NCBI RefSeq assembly: GCF_013376095.1
Contig: NZ_JAAMFN010000035.1
Location: 1-44,666 of the forward strand
Length of the DNA stretch: 44,666 nt
Source of the DNA: Arthrobacter sp. SDTb3-6
Lineage (GTDB): Bacteria; Actinomycetota; Actinomycetes; Actinomycetales; Micrococcaceae
Direction: 5' to 3'
The position numbers were made by a program, and so were the translations under genes. Position 1 is the first letter of the stretch, and each line of letters starts with the position of its first letter. Positions 32,651 through 40,719 of the stretch are shown here, in pieces. The notes beneath the pieces were generated by a model. It was not told the DNA's origin. It was given only the letters and a program-made list of their open reading frames with translations, and made no database searches.

Positions 32651-33841
32651 TTAGTATGACCGGGGGAGGCCGAGGACCTTGGTGCCGATGAAGGCCTTGA
32701 TCATGTTGTTGTTCACGGGTGCCACTTGGTACATGCGGGTTTCGCGGAACTTGCGTTCGATGTCGTATTGGTCCACGAAGCCGTAGCCCCCGTAGGTGTT
32801 CAAGGCGGCGTTGGCGGCGTCCCAGCTGGCCTCGGAGGCAAGGTGCTTGGCCATGTTCGCTTCGGCTCCGCAGGGTTCGCCGACGTCGAAGAGCCGGGCG
32901 GCCTCGAACCGCATCATGTCCGCAGCGCGGATCTTCATGTACGCGTCGACGATCGGGAACTGGACTCCCTGGTTGGAGCCGATCTTGCGGCCAAAGACCT
33001 CGCGGCTGTTGGCCCAGTCCGTGGCGCGCTGCGTAAACCAGTATCCGTCGCCCACGGCCTCGGAGGCGAGCAGGATCCGCTCGGCGTTCCAGCCGTCGAG
33101 CACGTAGCGGAAGCCGTTGTCGACCTGGCCTATGACGGCCGAGGCCGGCACCCGCATGCCGTGATATTGGACCTGGTTGGTGGCGTAGTTGAACATGGTG
33201 CGAACCTTCACCACTTCCAGGGTTTCCGGCTGCTGGGCGCGCACCTGGCGCAGATCGACCAGGAACAAGGTCAGGCCGCGGGTGCGGTCGGCGGAGTCCT
33301 TGGGGGAGGTGCGGGCCAGGACGAATGCGAGGTCTGATTCATCGATGCGGCTGGTCCAGCTCTTATGCCCGGTGATGACGAAGTCGTCGCCGTCGCGCAC
33401 TGCACCCGTTTCGATGCTCGTGGTGTCCGAGCCGGCCTTGTCCTCGGTGATGGAAAACGCCTGAAGGCGCAGCCGCCCGGCCGCAATTTCGGGCAGGTAC
33501 GTGTCCTTTTGCGCTTCGCTGCCGTGGCGGAGCAGGGCGCCCATGGTGTACATCTGCGCGTGGCACGCGGCCGAGTGCCCGCCGGAGCGGTTGATTTCCT
33601 CCATGATGATGCTCGCCTCGGTCAGGCCGTAGCCCAGCCCGCCATATTCGGTGGGGATGAGTGCTGCCAGCAGCCCCGAGTTGGTCAGGGTGTCCACAAA
33701 TTCCTGGGGGTAGCTGCGTTGCTGATCTGATTCGCGCCAGTACTCATCGCCAAATCCCTTGCAGAGCTCGCGCACCGTTTGGCGCAGCTCCTCGGTGGCT
33801 GGTATCGCGGTCGCGCTCACGTCTGTGGTTTGGGGGCCCAT
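32651..33841 (-). CDS. Acyl-CoA dehydrogenase
   Basis: 396 residues, FAD-dependent, full length. FAD/substrate runs: LIPTEYGGLGYGLTEASIIMEEI, QAFSITEDKAGSDTTSIET, HKSWTSRI and GGYGFVDQYDIERKFRETRMYQVAPVNNN. The catalytic Glu of medium-chain enzymes (YEGT) is replaced by APVN, but E254 in WNAERILLAS is at the site of the helix-G base of isovaleryl-CoA dehydrogenase, so an alternative base is present. AAGGAGG lies upstream of the ATG. Divergent from the MaoC, lyase and CoA-transferase operon; it could introduce the double bond (for example in methylsuccinyl-CoA). Confidence 0.9.
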   Translation of the reverse strand: MGPQTTDVSATAIPATEELRQTVRELCKGFGDEYWRESDQQRSYPQEFVDTLTNSGLLAALIPTEYGGLGYGLTEASIIMEEINRSGGHSAACHAQMYTMGALLRHGSEAQKDTYLPEIAAGRLRLQAFSITEDKAGSDTTSIETGAVRDGDDFVITGHKSWTSRIDESDLAFVLARTSPKDSADRTRGLTLFLVDLRQVRAQQPETLEVVKVRTMFNYATNQVQYHGMRVPASAVIGQVDNGFRYVLDGWNAERILLASEAVGDGYWFTQRATDWANSREVFGRKIGSNQGVQFPIVDAYMKIRAADMMRFEAARLFDVGEPCGAEANMAKHLASEASWDAANAALNTYGGYGFVDQYDIERKFRETRMYQVAPVNNNMIKAFIGTKVLGLPRSY

Positions 33842-33898
33842 GGCTACCTCCTTGTAGTGGCCGGATTATGGTCCGGCTGACTGTTCTGACGTCACTCT

Positions 33899-34009
33899 AC
33901 ATAATATATTGAGAAGCGCCAAGAGGGAGGCTTGTAGAATATTAGCGCCGGTAGTCCTTGACATCACAGTCATTCATGGAAAGATTCTTTGAAGAACATA
34001 ATATATTGA
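33899..34009. promoter_or_regulatory. Divergent promoter with repeated 14-bp sites
   Basis: ACATAATATATTGA occurs twice, at 33899-33912 and 33996-34009, with a self-complementary AATATATT core. They flank the two divergent transcription units. TTGACA (33958-33963) and AAGATT (33981-33986), 17 bases apart, form a good promoter for the rightward operon, with the second site just past the expected start point. The GntR gene at 36696 ends that operon and is a natural binder. Confidence 0.6.
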
Positions 34010-34045
34010 TGGATTCGAAGATGATCCCGCGTCGGAAGGAACAAA

Positions 34046-34603
34046 ATGGCACGCAGCACTGAAGTCAAGGAGTTACGGATCGTCGAGGGGTGGACCGGCC
34101 GGCTCTTCGAGGACTTTGCCGTCGGCGACATTTATTACCACCCGTTCGGCAAGACGGTGACACAGGCCGACAACCAGCAGTTCACGCTGATGACGCAGAA
34201 TGTGGCCAAGACCCACGTGGATGCCAACTTCGCCAAGGGGACCGAATTTGGCCTGCCGCTGGTCAATTCCACGTTCACCCTGGCGCTGGTGACGGGCCAG
34301 TCCACCATTGATCTGTCCATGAACGTCTTTGCCAACATGGGCTGGGACGAGGTCCGCATGCCGCACCCGGTCTATGAGGGGGACACCATCTACTCCCGCT
34401 CCAAGGTCCTCTCCGTCCGCGGCTCCGCGTCGCGCCCGCACCTGGGCCTGGTCACCGTTGCGACCGAGGGGTTCAACGAGGGTGGTGCCATCGTGATCAG
34501 CTATCGGCGCACGTTCATGGTCTACCGCCGGGGACACCTGCCCAGCGTGGCCTCGTCCCGTCCCGACGAGTCCTCGCTGCCGGCCGTGGAGGTCAAGGCA
34601 TGA
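34046..34603 (+). CDS. MaoC-family hydratase
   Basis: 185 residues, hot-dog fold. The catalytic pair is D42 (TQADNQQF) and H57 (AKTHVDANFAKGTEFG), matching the Asp-His of (R)-specific enoyl-CoA hydratases and mesaconyl-CoA hydratases. GGAAGGA is seven bases before the ATG. It overlaps the CitE-like lyase gene by four bases, and hydratase followed by lyase is the usual pair for mesaconyl-CoA to beta-methylmalyl-CoA or citramalyl-CoA routes. The exact acyl group is not known. Confidence 0.88.
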   Translation: MARSTEVKELRIVEGWTGRLFEDFAVGDIYYHPFGKTVTQADNQQFTLMTQNVAKTHVDANFAKGTEFGLPLVNSTFTLALVTGQSTIDLSMNVFANMGWDEVRMPHPVYEGDTIYSRSKVLSVRGSASRPHLGLVTVATEGFNEGGAIVISYRRTFMVYRRGHLPSVASSRPDESSLPAVEVKA

Positions 34604-35496
34604 GGGCCCCCGCCGCCGTTGACCTGCGGACGACGCCGGAGGTGGACTTGGCAGCGTCCGTCACCATTTTGTTCGTCCCCGGCAACCGCCCCGAGCGTTT
34701 CGCCAAGGCCTGTGCCATGGATGCCGGCGCTGTCATCATTGACCTGGAAGACGCGGTCGCGCCCGGCGATAAGGCGCAGGCCCGGCGCCATGCCGTCGCG
34801 GCCCTCTCCGCGGCAGCCGAGGGTCGGCTTCGGGCGCTGGTGCGTGTCAATACGCCCGGCAGCGATTGGTTTGCCGAGGACCTGGCCGCGCTGGGCGAAC
34901 TCGCTCGCACACCGGACCACGGGCTGCGCGGCATCATGCTGCCCAAGGCCGAACACCCTTCCCACATCGCCATGGTGACGGCAGCCGTGGCGGAGGGGAC
35001 CGGCGTCGTACCGTTGGTGGAAACGGCGCTGGGAGTGGTCAACGCCCTTGACCTTGCCCGCACCCCCGGCGTCGCCCGGCTGGCTTTCGGCGCCGTGGAT
35101 TACGCACTGGACATTGGTGCCACCGACGATCCTCGGGCGCTGGACTACGCCCGCGGCGTACTCGTCGTCGCGTCCCGGGCCGCCGGCATCGCCGCCCCGC
35201 TGGACTCGCCCTCAACTGCCATCGAGGACCTGGCGCGCGTGGCGACCGAGGCCGGGCTGGCCCGGATGCTCGGCTTTGGCGGGAAGTTGTGCATCCACCC
35301 CGCCCAGCTCGCCGCCGTCGGGGCGGCATTTGCGCCCACTCGGGCCGCGACAGCCTGGGCCGCCGAAGTACTGGCCGTCGCCAACCACGGCGCAGCGCAG
35401 GTCAACGGCGAAATGATCGACCGCCCGGTCGTGGAACGCGCCCGCCGCATCGCAGCCACGGCTGCGGCCACCCGCGCCCGGAAGGACCAGTCATGA
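34600..35496 (+). CDS. HpcH/HpaI-type CoA ester lyase (CitE-like)
   Basis: 298 residues, TIM barrel with Mg-dependent lyase motifs: LFVPGNRPERFAKA, AVIIDLEDAVAPGDK, RALVRVNTPGS, MLPKAE, PLVETALGV and FGAVDYALDIG. This is the family of malyl-CoA, beta-methylmalyl-CoA and citramalyl-CoA lyases, which release acetyl-CoA or propionyl-CoA plus glyoxylate or pyruvate. It overlaps both neighbours by four bases, so hydratase, lyase and CoA-transferase are made together. Pathway position is after hydration. Confidence 0.9.
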   Translation: MRAPAAVDLRTTPEVDLAASVTILFVPGNRPERFAKACAMDAGAVIIDLEDAVAPGDKAQARRHAVAALSAAAEGRLRALVRVNTPGSDWFAEDLAALGELARTPDHGLRGIMLPKAEHPSHIAMVTAAVAEGTGVVPLVETALGVVNALDLARTPGVARLAFGAVDYALDIGATDDPRALDYARGVLVVASRAAGIAAPLDSPSTAIEDLARVATEAGLARMLGFGGKLCIHPAQLAAVGAAFAPTRAATAWAAEVLAVANHGAAQVNGEMIDRPVVERARRIAATAAATRARKDQS

Positions 35497-36659
35497 GCAT
35501 GTTGCCGTTGGAGGGGCTGACGGTTGTCTCGCTGGAACAGGCCGTCGCCGCGCCGTTTGCCACGCGCCAGCTCGCGGACCTGGGGGCGCGTGTGATCAAG
35601 ATCGAACGGGACACTGGTGACTTTGCCCGCGGCTACGATGAAAGCGTCCACGGCATGGCCAGCTATTTTGTGTGGCTGAACCGGGGGAAGGAATCGGTGG
35701 TCCTGGACTTGAAGTCCGTCGCCGGGCTCGCCGCGCTCAAGTCACTGGTGGCCAAGGCCGACATCCTCGTCCAGAACCTGGCACCCGGGGCCATCGAGCG
35801 TCTTGGTCTGGGACCAGACGAGGCCCTGGCATTGAATCCGCGGTTGATCCACGTGTCCATCTCCGGCTATGGGCGGGGCGGCAGCTATGAAAGCAAGAAG
35901 GCCTACGACCTGCTGGTGCAGTGCGAGGCTGGGCTGCTCAGCGTCACCGGAACGCCGGAGGAACCCGCAAAGGTGGGCATCTCGATCGCCGACATCTGCG
36001 CGGGCAGCTACGCCTACTCGGGCGTGCTCACCTCCCTGTACCAGCGGCGGGGGACCGGACGCGGCGATGTGCTGGAAATCTCCATGCTCGAAGCCCTGGC
36101 CGAATGGATGGGACAGCCCTATTTCTATGCCCAGTACGGCGGCCGGCAGCAGCCCCGCACGGGGGCCCAGCATGCCACCATCGCACCTTACGGGCCGTTC
36201 GCGGCCGCCGACGGGACGGTGTTCTTCAGCATCCAGAACGAACGTGAGTGGGCCAAGTTCTGTGAGGTGACCCTGGGCGATCCCGAGCTGGCCGTGGACG
36301 CACGCTTCCACACCAACACGCTGCGGGTCGCCAACCGGGGCGAACTCCACGCCGCCATTGACGCGGTGCTCGGCCAGCTGCCGGTGGCCGAGGCCCTGGC
36401 CCGGCTGGACGCGGCAGGAATCGCCAACGCGCAAATGCGGAACATGGCGGAACTGGCAGACCACCCGCAGCTGCAGGAACGGGACCGCTGGCGCGACGTC
36501 GACTCGCCCGTGGGGCCCCTGCGAAGCCTCCTCCCACCCGTCACATCACGGGAATCCGCCGTGCGAATGGGACGGGTGCCCGCCTTGGGGGAACACACCG
36601 GGAAGGTGTTGGCCGAGCTGGCCGCCGATGCGGCAGATGGTGAACTGTCGGTTCGCTAA
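35493..36659 (+). CDS. CaiB/BaiF (family III) CoA-transferase, second
   Basis: 388 residues. Family runs LEGLTVVSLEQAVAAPFATRQLADLGARVIKIER and SYFVWLNRGKESVVLDLKS are present; catalytic Asp is D167 in GISIADICAGSYAYSG. The start overlaps the lyase stop (ATGA) and the long upstream frame is a shadow. Closest in pattern to succinyl-CoA or acyl-CoA:dicarboxylate transferases, as used in itaconate, mesaconate or methylsuccinate activation. It is distinct from the transferase at 2820. Probably gives the CoA ester used by the dehydrogenase, hydratase and lyase. Confidence 0.9.
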   Translation: MSMLPLEGLTVVSLEQAVAAPFATRQLADLGARVIKIERDTGDFARGYDESVHGMASYFVWLNRGKESVVLDLKSVAGLAALKSLVAKADILVQNLAPGAIERLGLGPDEALALNPRLIHVSISGYGRGGSYESKKAYDLLVQCEAGLLSVTGTPEEPAKVGISIADICAGSYAYSGVLTSLYQRRGTGRGDVLEISMLEALAEWMGQPYFYAQYGGRQQPRTGAQHATIAPYGPFAAADGTVFFSIQNEREWAKFCEVTLGDPELAVDARFHTNTLRVANRGELHAAIDAVLGQLPVAEALARLDAAGIANAQMRNMAELADHPQLQERDRWRDVDSPVGPLRSLLPPVTSRESAVRMGRVPALGEHTGKVLAELAADAADGELSVR

Positions 36660-36695
36660 GCTGGGGACTTCAGTGGAAGGAAGAACGGGCGGACC

Positions 36696-37385
36696 ATGAC
36701 GGAAACTCAGCAGGGCAGGCGGCGCCCGCAACTTAGTGACGAGGCGGCCGCCTACATACGGGCGCTGATCATGTCCGGGGAGTTGCGGCCGGGTTCGCAG
36801 GTGCGCCCGGAAACGATCGGTGAGCGGCTGGGCATTTCCACCACGCCTGCCAGGGAAGCGTTGCAGCTGCTGCGCGTTGAAGGGTTTCTGGAATTGGTTC
36901 CCCGTCGCGGCTTTCAGGTGGCGCCGCTGACCGGGGCGGACATTCGGGACCTGTTCCGGGCGCAGGCTCTTCTGGGGGGTGAGTTGGCGGGCCGCGCTGC
37001 CGTGCGCGTCGGCCCGGCGGAGCTGGCGGAACTTTCGGCGCTCCACCATGAACTCATGGCGGCCGCTGCGCGGAACGACACAGGGCTTCTGGAGGAAAAG
37101 AACCACGCCTTTCACCGGATCATCAACCACCTGGCGGACTCCCGCAAGATCCTGTGGGTGCTCGGGCTAACGGTGCGGTACGTCCCCCGGATGTTTTATG
37201 CTTCCATCCCGGGGTGGCAACAGGCCACTGTCGAGGACCATGGAAAGGTCCTGGACGCCCTTACCGCCGGCGATGCCAACGCCGCACGCGGCGCCATGGA
37301 AGACCACCTCACCCACGCGGGCGAATTGCTGGCGGAGCACTTTGACGCGCGGATCCAAGGAGAAGGCCAGCGCACCCCCGCCTGA
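36696..37385 (+). CDS. GntR-family regulator (FCD domain)
   Basis: 229 residues. Winged helix-turn-helix at about 10-75 (YIRALIMSGELRPGSQV, RLGISTTPAREALQLLRVEGFLELVPRRGFQVAP), then a FadR-type FCD helical domain with metal ligands expected in HHELM, NHAFHRIIN and EDHGKVLDAL. It is 36 bases after the CoA-transferase, so probably part of the operon it controls. The twin ACATAATATATTGA sites at 33899 and 33996 are candidate operators. Confidence 0.9.
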   Translation: MTETQQGRRRPQLSDEAAAYIRALIMSGELRPGSQVRPETIGERLGISTTPAREALQLLRVEGFLELVPRRGFQVAPLTGADIRDLFRAQALLGGELAGRAAVRVGPAELAELSALHHELMAAAARNDTGLLEEKNHAFHRIINHLADSRKILWVLGLTVRYVPRMFYASIPGWQQATVEDHGKVLDALTAGDANAARGAMEDHLTHAGELLAEHFDARIQGEGQRTPA

Positions 37386-37402
37386 CGCCCCCTTGCGGCG
37401 TC

Positions 37403-38340
37403 TTAGCCGTGCCACCGGCGGTAGGTGGCAGCAGCCCCTGGATGCAGGGGAACACCTGCCGTGGTGATGAGCGCGCGGGTCCAAAAACTGCATCCCCAGA
37501 ATTCCGGCAGCACCAGGTCGGCGGATCGTGAAACCAAAATGTCCACCAAAGATCCAGCGACCACATCCGTCAGGTCGGACCGGGCCAGCAGCAGGCTGGC
37601 GACACCCACCGTCCGAGTCTCCCCGGCATTGCCGTAGACGCCTGCCGGGATGCTGGTGGACTGGTAGACGGACCCGTACTGCCGCTGGAGCAGGAGGGCT
37701 TTCGCGCCCAGGTCGATGAGGCGGATCTTGTTGCCGGCTGAACCGGCCACTATGGGCAGCGGAACGCCGCCGGCGAACAGGGCAGCGTCCACCGTGCCCG
37801 TGACCAGGGCGGAGCCGGTCGCGGCGATGCCGAGGGGCCGTTCGGTGAAGTCTCCGCCGCGAACACCGGCGGCCGCCAGGATGCGCAGTGCCGTGGAGCG
37901 CGTACCGGACTGCGCCGGCCCGAGGCTCACGGTCCGCCCCGCCAGCCCGGCAACCGATTTTATGGGCGAGCCGAGGGGGACGGCGAGCTGCCAATAGGTT
38001 TGGTAAACACGCCCGACGGCGGCCAGGCCAGCCAGGTCCGTGCCCAGGGCGTCGGCCAGGGCCCGCCCAATCCCCGCGCGGCCCGCCCTCATGAGCTGAA
38101 GGTTTTGGAGGGTTCCGGGCGTCTCCAACGGGACCAGCCTGAACGCTGGTTCAGATGCCGCCGCCGCGGCAAGGAGGTGGGCGAATTCGGCAAAGAAGCC
38201 GCCATTCTGTCCGCCGGCCAACGCTACTTTGACCGGTTCCTGCCGGGTGCACCCGGCAGGGCTGCGGCCAGGCCTGCGCCTGTCGTCGTGAGGAAGCCAC
38301 GGCGGGTGGGTGAGCTGCCGGTGAAATGTCGTGATGTCAT
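37403..38340 (-). pseudogene. TAXI-family TRAP solute-binding protein, frameshifted
   Basis: Most of a TAXI-type (TRAP-associated extracytoplasmic immunogenic) binding protein. The mature part starts VKVALAGGQNGGFFAEFAHLLAAAA and runs to the stop at 37403, with LGPAQSGTRSTALRIL and the C-terminal FWxRALITTAGVPLHPGAAxYYR-like end. A separate frame gives a perfect Tat signal from ATG 38340: SSPTRRGFLTTTGAGLAAALPGAPG, which then hits TAG. Joining them needs one shift, near the perfect 16-bp palindrome GCCGGGTGCACCCGGC (38242-38257). Its start overlaps the end of a broken histidine kinase (ATGA). No TRAP permease is nearby, so the system is decayed. Confidence 0.8.
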
Positions 38341-39260
38341 GCGGTTCTCCCCTCCCGTGTGGATTCCGGGTTGGGAACGCCGGGGATTTCCACCGTGGCC
38401 GTCAATCCGCCCCCGGGCGTCTGCGACAGGCGGAGCGTGCCGCCCATGTTTTCCGCCAGGGCTGCGGCGATGGCCAGGCCCAGGCCCGTGCCGGGCGGAT
38501 TCGGGGCGCCGCGGTCAGCTGAAATTCCGCCACGGAAGAACCTTTCGCTCAGTCGGCCCAGGTCTGCTGAGCGGACTCCGGGGCCGGAGTCGGCCACCGT
38601 CACGGCCACGATATTGCGCCCGGTCGCCGCCACGCCGACCCTTAGCTGCCCGCGCGGAGCGTACTTGCACGCATTGTCCAGCAACACGTCCAGGACCTGC
38701 TGCACGAGGTGCTCCTGTGCCAAGACCCGGTGTGTGGTGCCGGACCCGCGCAGGGTCAGTGAAGTGCCTTTTTTCTCGGCCGTCGTTGACCAGAAGTTGA
38801 CCCGTCCGGCTGCCACGAATCGGGCATCGCAACTTTCCTTGACGGGGGCCGGGTGTTTCGGCCCGGGCAAGGGCCAGCGGGTCGCGCAGGATCGCGTTCA
38901 GGCGTTCAGGCGTTCCGCCTCGGTACCGGCACGCTGGACCCTTGGGCGGTTGGCTGCATCCACCTGGCCTTCGAGCGTGTCCAGGCGCAGCTGCAAGGCG
39001 GCCAGGGGGTTGGGCAACTGGTGGGCGGTGTCGGCCACCAGACGCTGCTGGGCTGCCGTTGACGCGGTGACGGCGCTGGCCATGGCATTGAAGGAGCCGG
39101 CCAGCTCGCGCAGTTCTCGCGGCCAGCCGGCGCGCTGGGGCAGCTGCTGCCGGTCTGGGCGGACGGGGATGAAGGGCAAGGCTGCCGCCAGTTCCCGCAC
39201 GCGCAGGCTGAGCCGGCCCAGAGGGCGGATCACCCACGCGGAAGGCCAGCTGAAACCTCA
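38337..39260 (-). pseudogene. Sensor histidine kinase remnant, two frameshifts
   Basis: Minus-strand pieces in three frames make up the C-terminal half of a kinase. HAMP (RPLGRLSLRVRELAAALP) and a HisKA box with the phospho-His (VADTAHQLPNPLAALQLRLD) are in the first piece; an 8-bp tandem duplication (38894-38909) shifts the frame after AERLNA. A second shift is in a CCCCC run on the minus strand near 38848. The HATPase domain follows (VLLDNACKYAPRG, DSGPGV, RFFRGG, GTGLGLAIAAALAENMGG). The membrane sensor part and the response regulator are missing. It ends in an ATGA overlap with the TAXI gene. HK plus TAXI is a known organic acid transport pairing. Confidence 0.85.
38894..38909. repeat. 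8-bp tandem duplication breaking the kinase
   Basis: GCGTTCAG occurs twice in a row (38894-38901, 38902-38909), followed by GCGTTCC. Removing one copy restores the frame from AERLNA into ILRDPLALARAETP on the minus strand. This is direct evidence of slipped-strand duplication as an inactivating event. Confidence 0.85.
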
Positions 39261-39289
39261 GTCCCAGCCGGCCCTACGAGTGTCCGAGG

Positions 39290-40645
39290 CTAGTCCTTTT
39301 GCGCGCCGCCGGTGACGCTGATGCCGTGCCGGGGAACACCGTCGTCCGGTTCCACGTCAATGGTGTTGCGCGTGAAGGATCCCTTCATCATGATCAGGGC
39401 CACGAGCGTCAATGTCGCGAAGCCTGTCACATACCAGCCGAAAAGCCCTTCATGGCCGGCGGCCTTCAACCCCAGGGCCACTGATTCTGTGCTCCCGCCC
39501 AGGACCGCTCCGACGATCGCGTAGGGCAGCCCGACGCCGACGGCACGGACATGGGTGGGGAACATTTCCGCTTTCACGATGGCGCCGCAGGCGGTGTATC
39601 CGCTGAGGATCGCCAAGGCCAGCACCAGCAGCAGAAAGGCAGCCCAGGGGTTTCTGGTGCGGCCCATGGCGGCGAGGATGGGGACGGTGAACAGCACGGC
39701 CCCGATGGCAAAGGACAGCAGAGCGCGGCGCCTGCCGATCCGGTCCGAGAGCGCACCCATGGCCGGTTGCATGAAGAGGAACACCAGGAGGGCGAAGAAG
39801 TTGATCATCGCGGCCTCGGGTTTGGGGATTCCGGCAGTGTTGACCATGTATTTCAGCGCGTAGGTGGTGAAGGTGTAAAACGCGATGGTGCCGCCGGCAG
39901 TCAGGAGCATGACGGCAACCAGCTGGCGCGGGTGGTTGCGGATGAGCGAACGCAACCCGGTCGGCTCGCCTTCGGGGCGTCGTGTCCGGGCCGCCTGGAA
40001 GTGGGACGACTCGTCCATGGAGCGGCGCAGCCACAGGACGACAAGGCCGAGCACGGCGCCGACCAGAAATGGGATGCGCCACCCCCAGGCATGCAACTGC
40101 CCGACGGTGAGCGCCGACTGCAGGCCTATCAGTGTGAGCAGGGCCAGCAGCTGGCCGACGATGATCGAGGAGTATTGGAAGCTGGAGTAGAATCCGCGGT
40201 GCCCCGGCGTCGCGATTTCCGACAGGTACGTGGCACTGGAGCCGTACTCGCCGCCCACGGAGAGTCCTTGAAGCAGCCGGGCGGCCAGCAGCAGGGCCGG
40301 GGCGCCAAGTCCTATCACGTCGTAGCCGGGAATGAGCGCGACCATCAGCGAGCCGATGCTCATTAGGGTCACCGAGAGGGTCAGCCCGGCCCGGCGTCCG
40401 CGCCGGTCCGTGTAGAGCCCGAGCATCCAGCTGCCTAGGGGCCGCATCAGGAATCCGACGGCGAACACCGCCGTCGTGGACAGCAGCTGTACCGTGGCGT
40501 CACCCTTCGGGAAGAAGACGCTGGCGAAGTAGAGGCTGAAGGAGGCGTAGGCGAACCAGTCGTACCACTCGACCAGGTTGCCGATGGAGCCTTTGATGAC
40601 GTTTGAAATAACGCGCCGCCGTGGAGGCATGAGTGGGAGAGCCAT
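39290..40645 (-). CDS. MFS transporter, metabolite:H+ symporter (MHS) type
   Basis: 451 residues with twelve expected helices. The start reads MPPRRRVISNVIKGSIGNLVEWYDWFAYASFSLYFASVFFP, the classical opening of MHS carriers (shikimate, proline/betaine, 2-oxoglutarate). The loop 2-3 motif LGLYTDRRGRRAGL and the loop RLLQGLSVGGEYGSSATYLSE are intact. The frame extends upstream to 40888, but this is a shadow of the aldehyde dehydrogenase. Likely imports a carboxylate used by the neighbouring enzymes. It is downstream of the dehydrogenase (75-base gap) on the same strand. Confidence 0.9.
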   Translation of the reverse strand: MALPLMPPRRRVISNVIKGSIGNLVEWYDWFAYASFSLYFASVFFPKGDATVQLLSTTAVFAVGFLMRPLGSWMLGLYTDRRGRRAGLTLSVTLMSIGSLMVALIPGYDVIGLGAPALLLAARLLQGLSVGGEYGSSATYLSEIATPGHRGFYSSFQYSSIIVGQLLALLTLIGLQSALTVGQLHAWGWRIPFLVGAVLGLVVLWLRRSMDESSHFQAARTRRPEGEPTGLRSLIRNHPRQLVAVMLLTAGGTIAFYTFTTYALKYMVNTAGIPKPEAAMINFFALLVFLFMQPAMGALSDRIGRRRALLSFAIGAVLFTVPILAAMGRTRNPWAAFLLLVLALAILSGYTACGAIVKAEMFPTHVRAVGVGLPYAIVGAVLGGSTESVALGLKAAGHEGLFGWYVTGFATLTLVALIMMKGSFTRNTIDVEPDDGVPRHGISVTGGAQKD

Positions 40646-40719
40646 GTTTTTCACCAATCTTTTGAAGAGAGCGGCCGGCACGCCGGTCAAGCTGTCGGCC
40701 GCTGGCGTTTGACGGGCCT

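Noticed and set aside
35289-35492. N-terminal extension of the right CoA-transferase
   Set aside because: Lies within the lyase gene in another frame, is Arg-rich and unlike the family; ATG 35493 overlaps the lyase stop.
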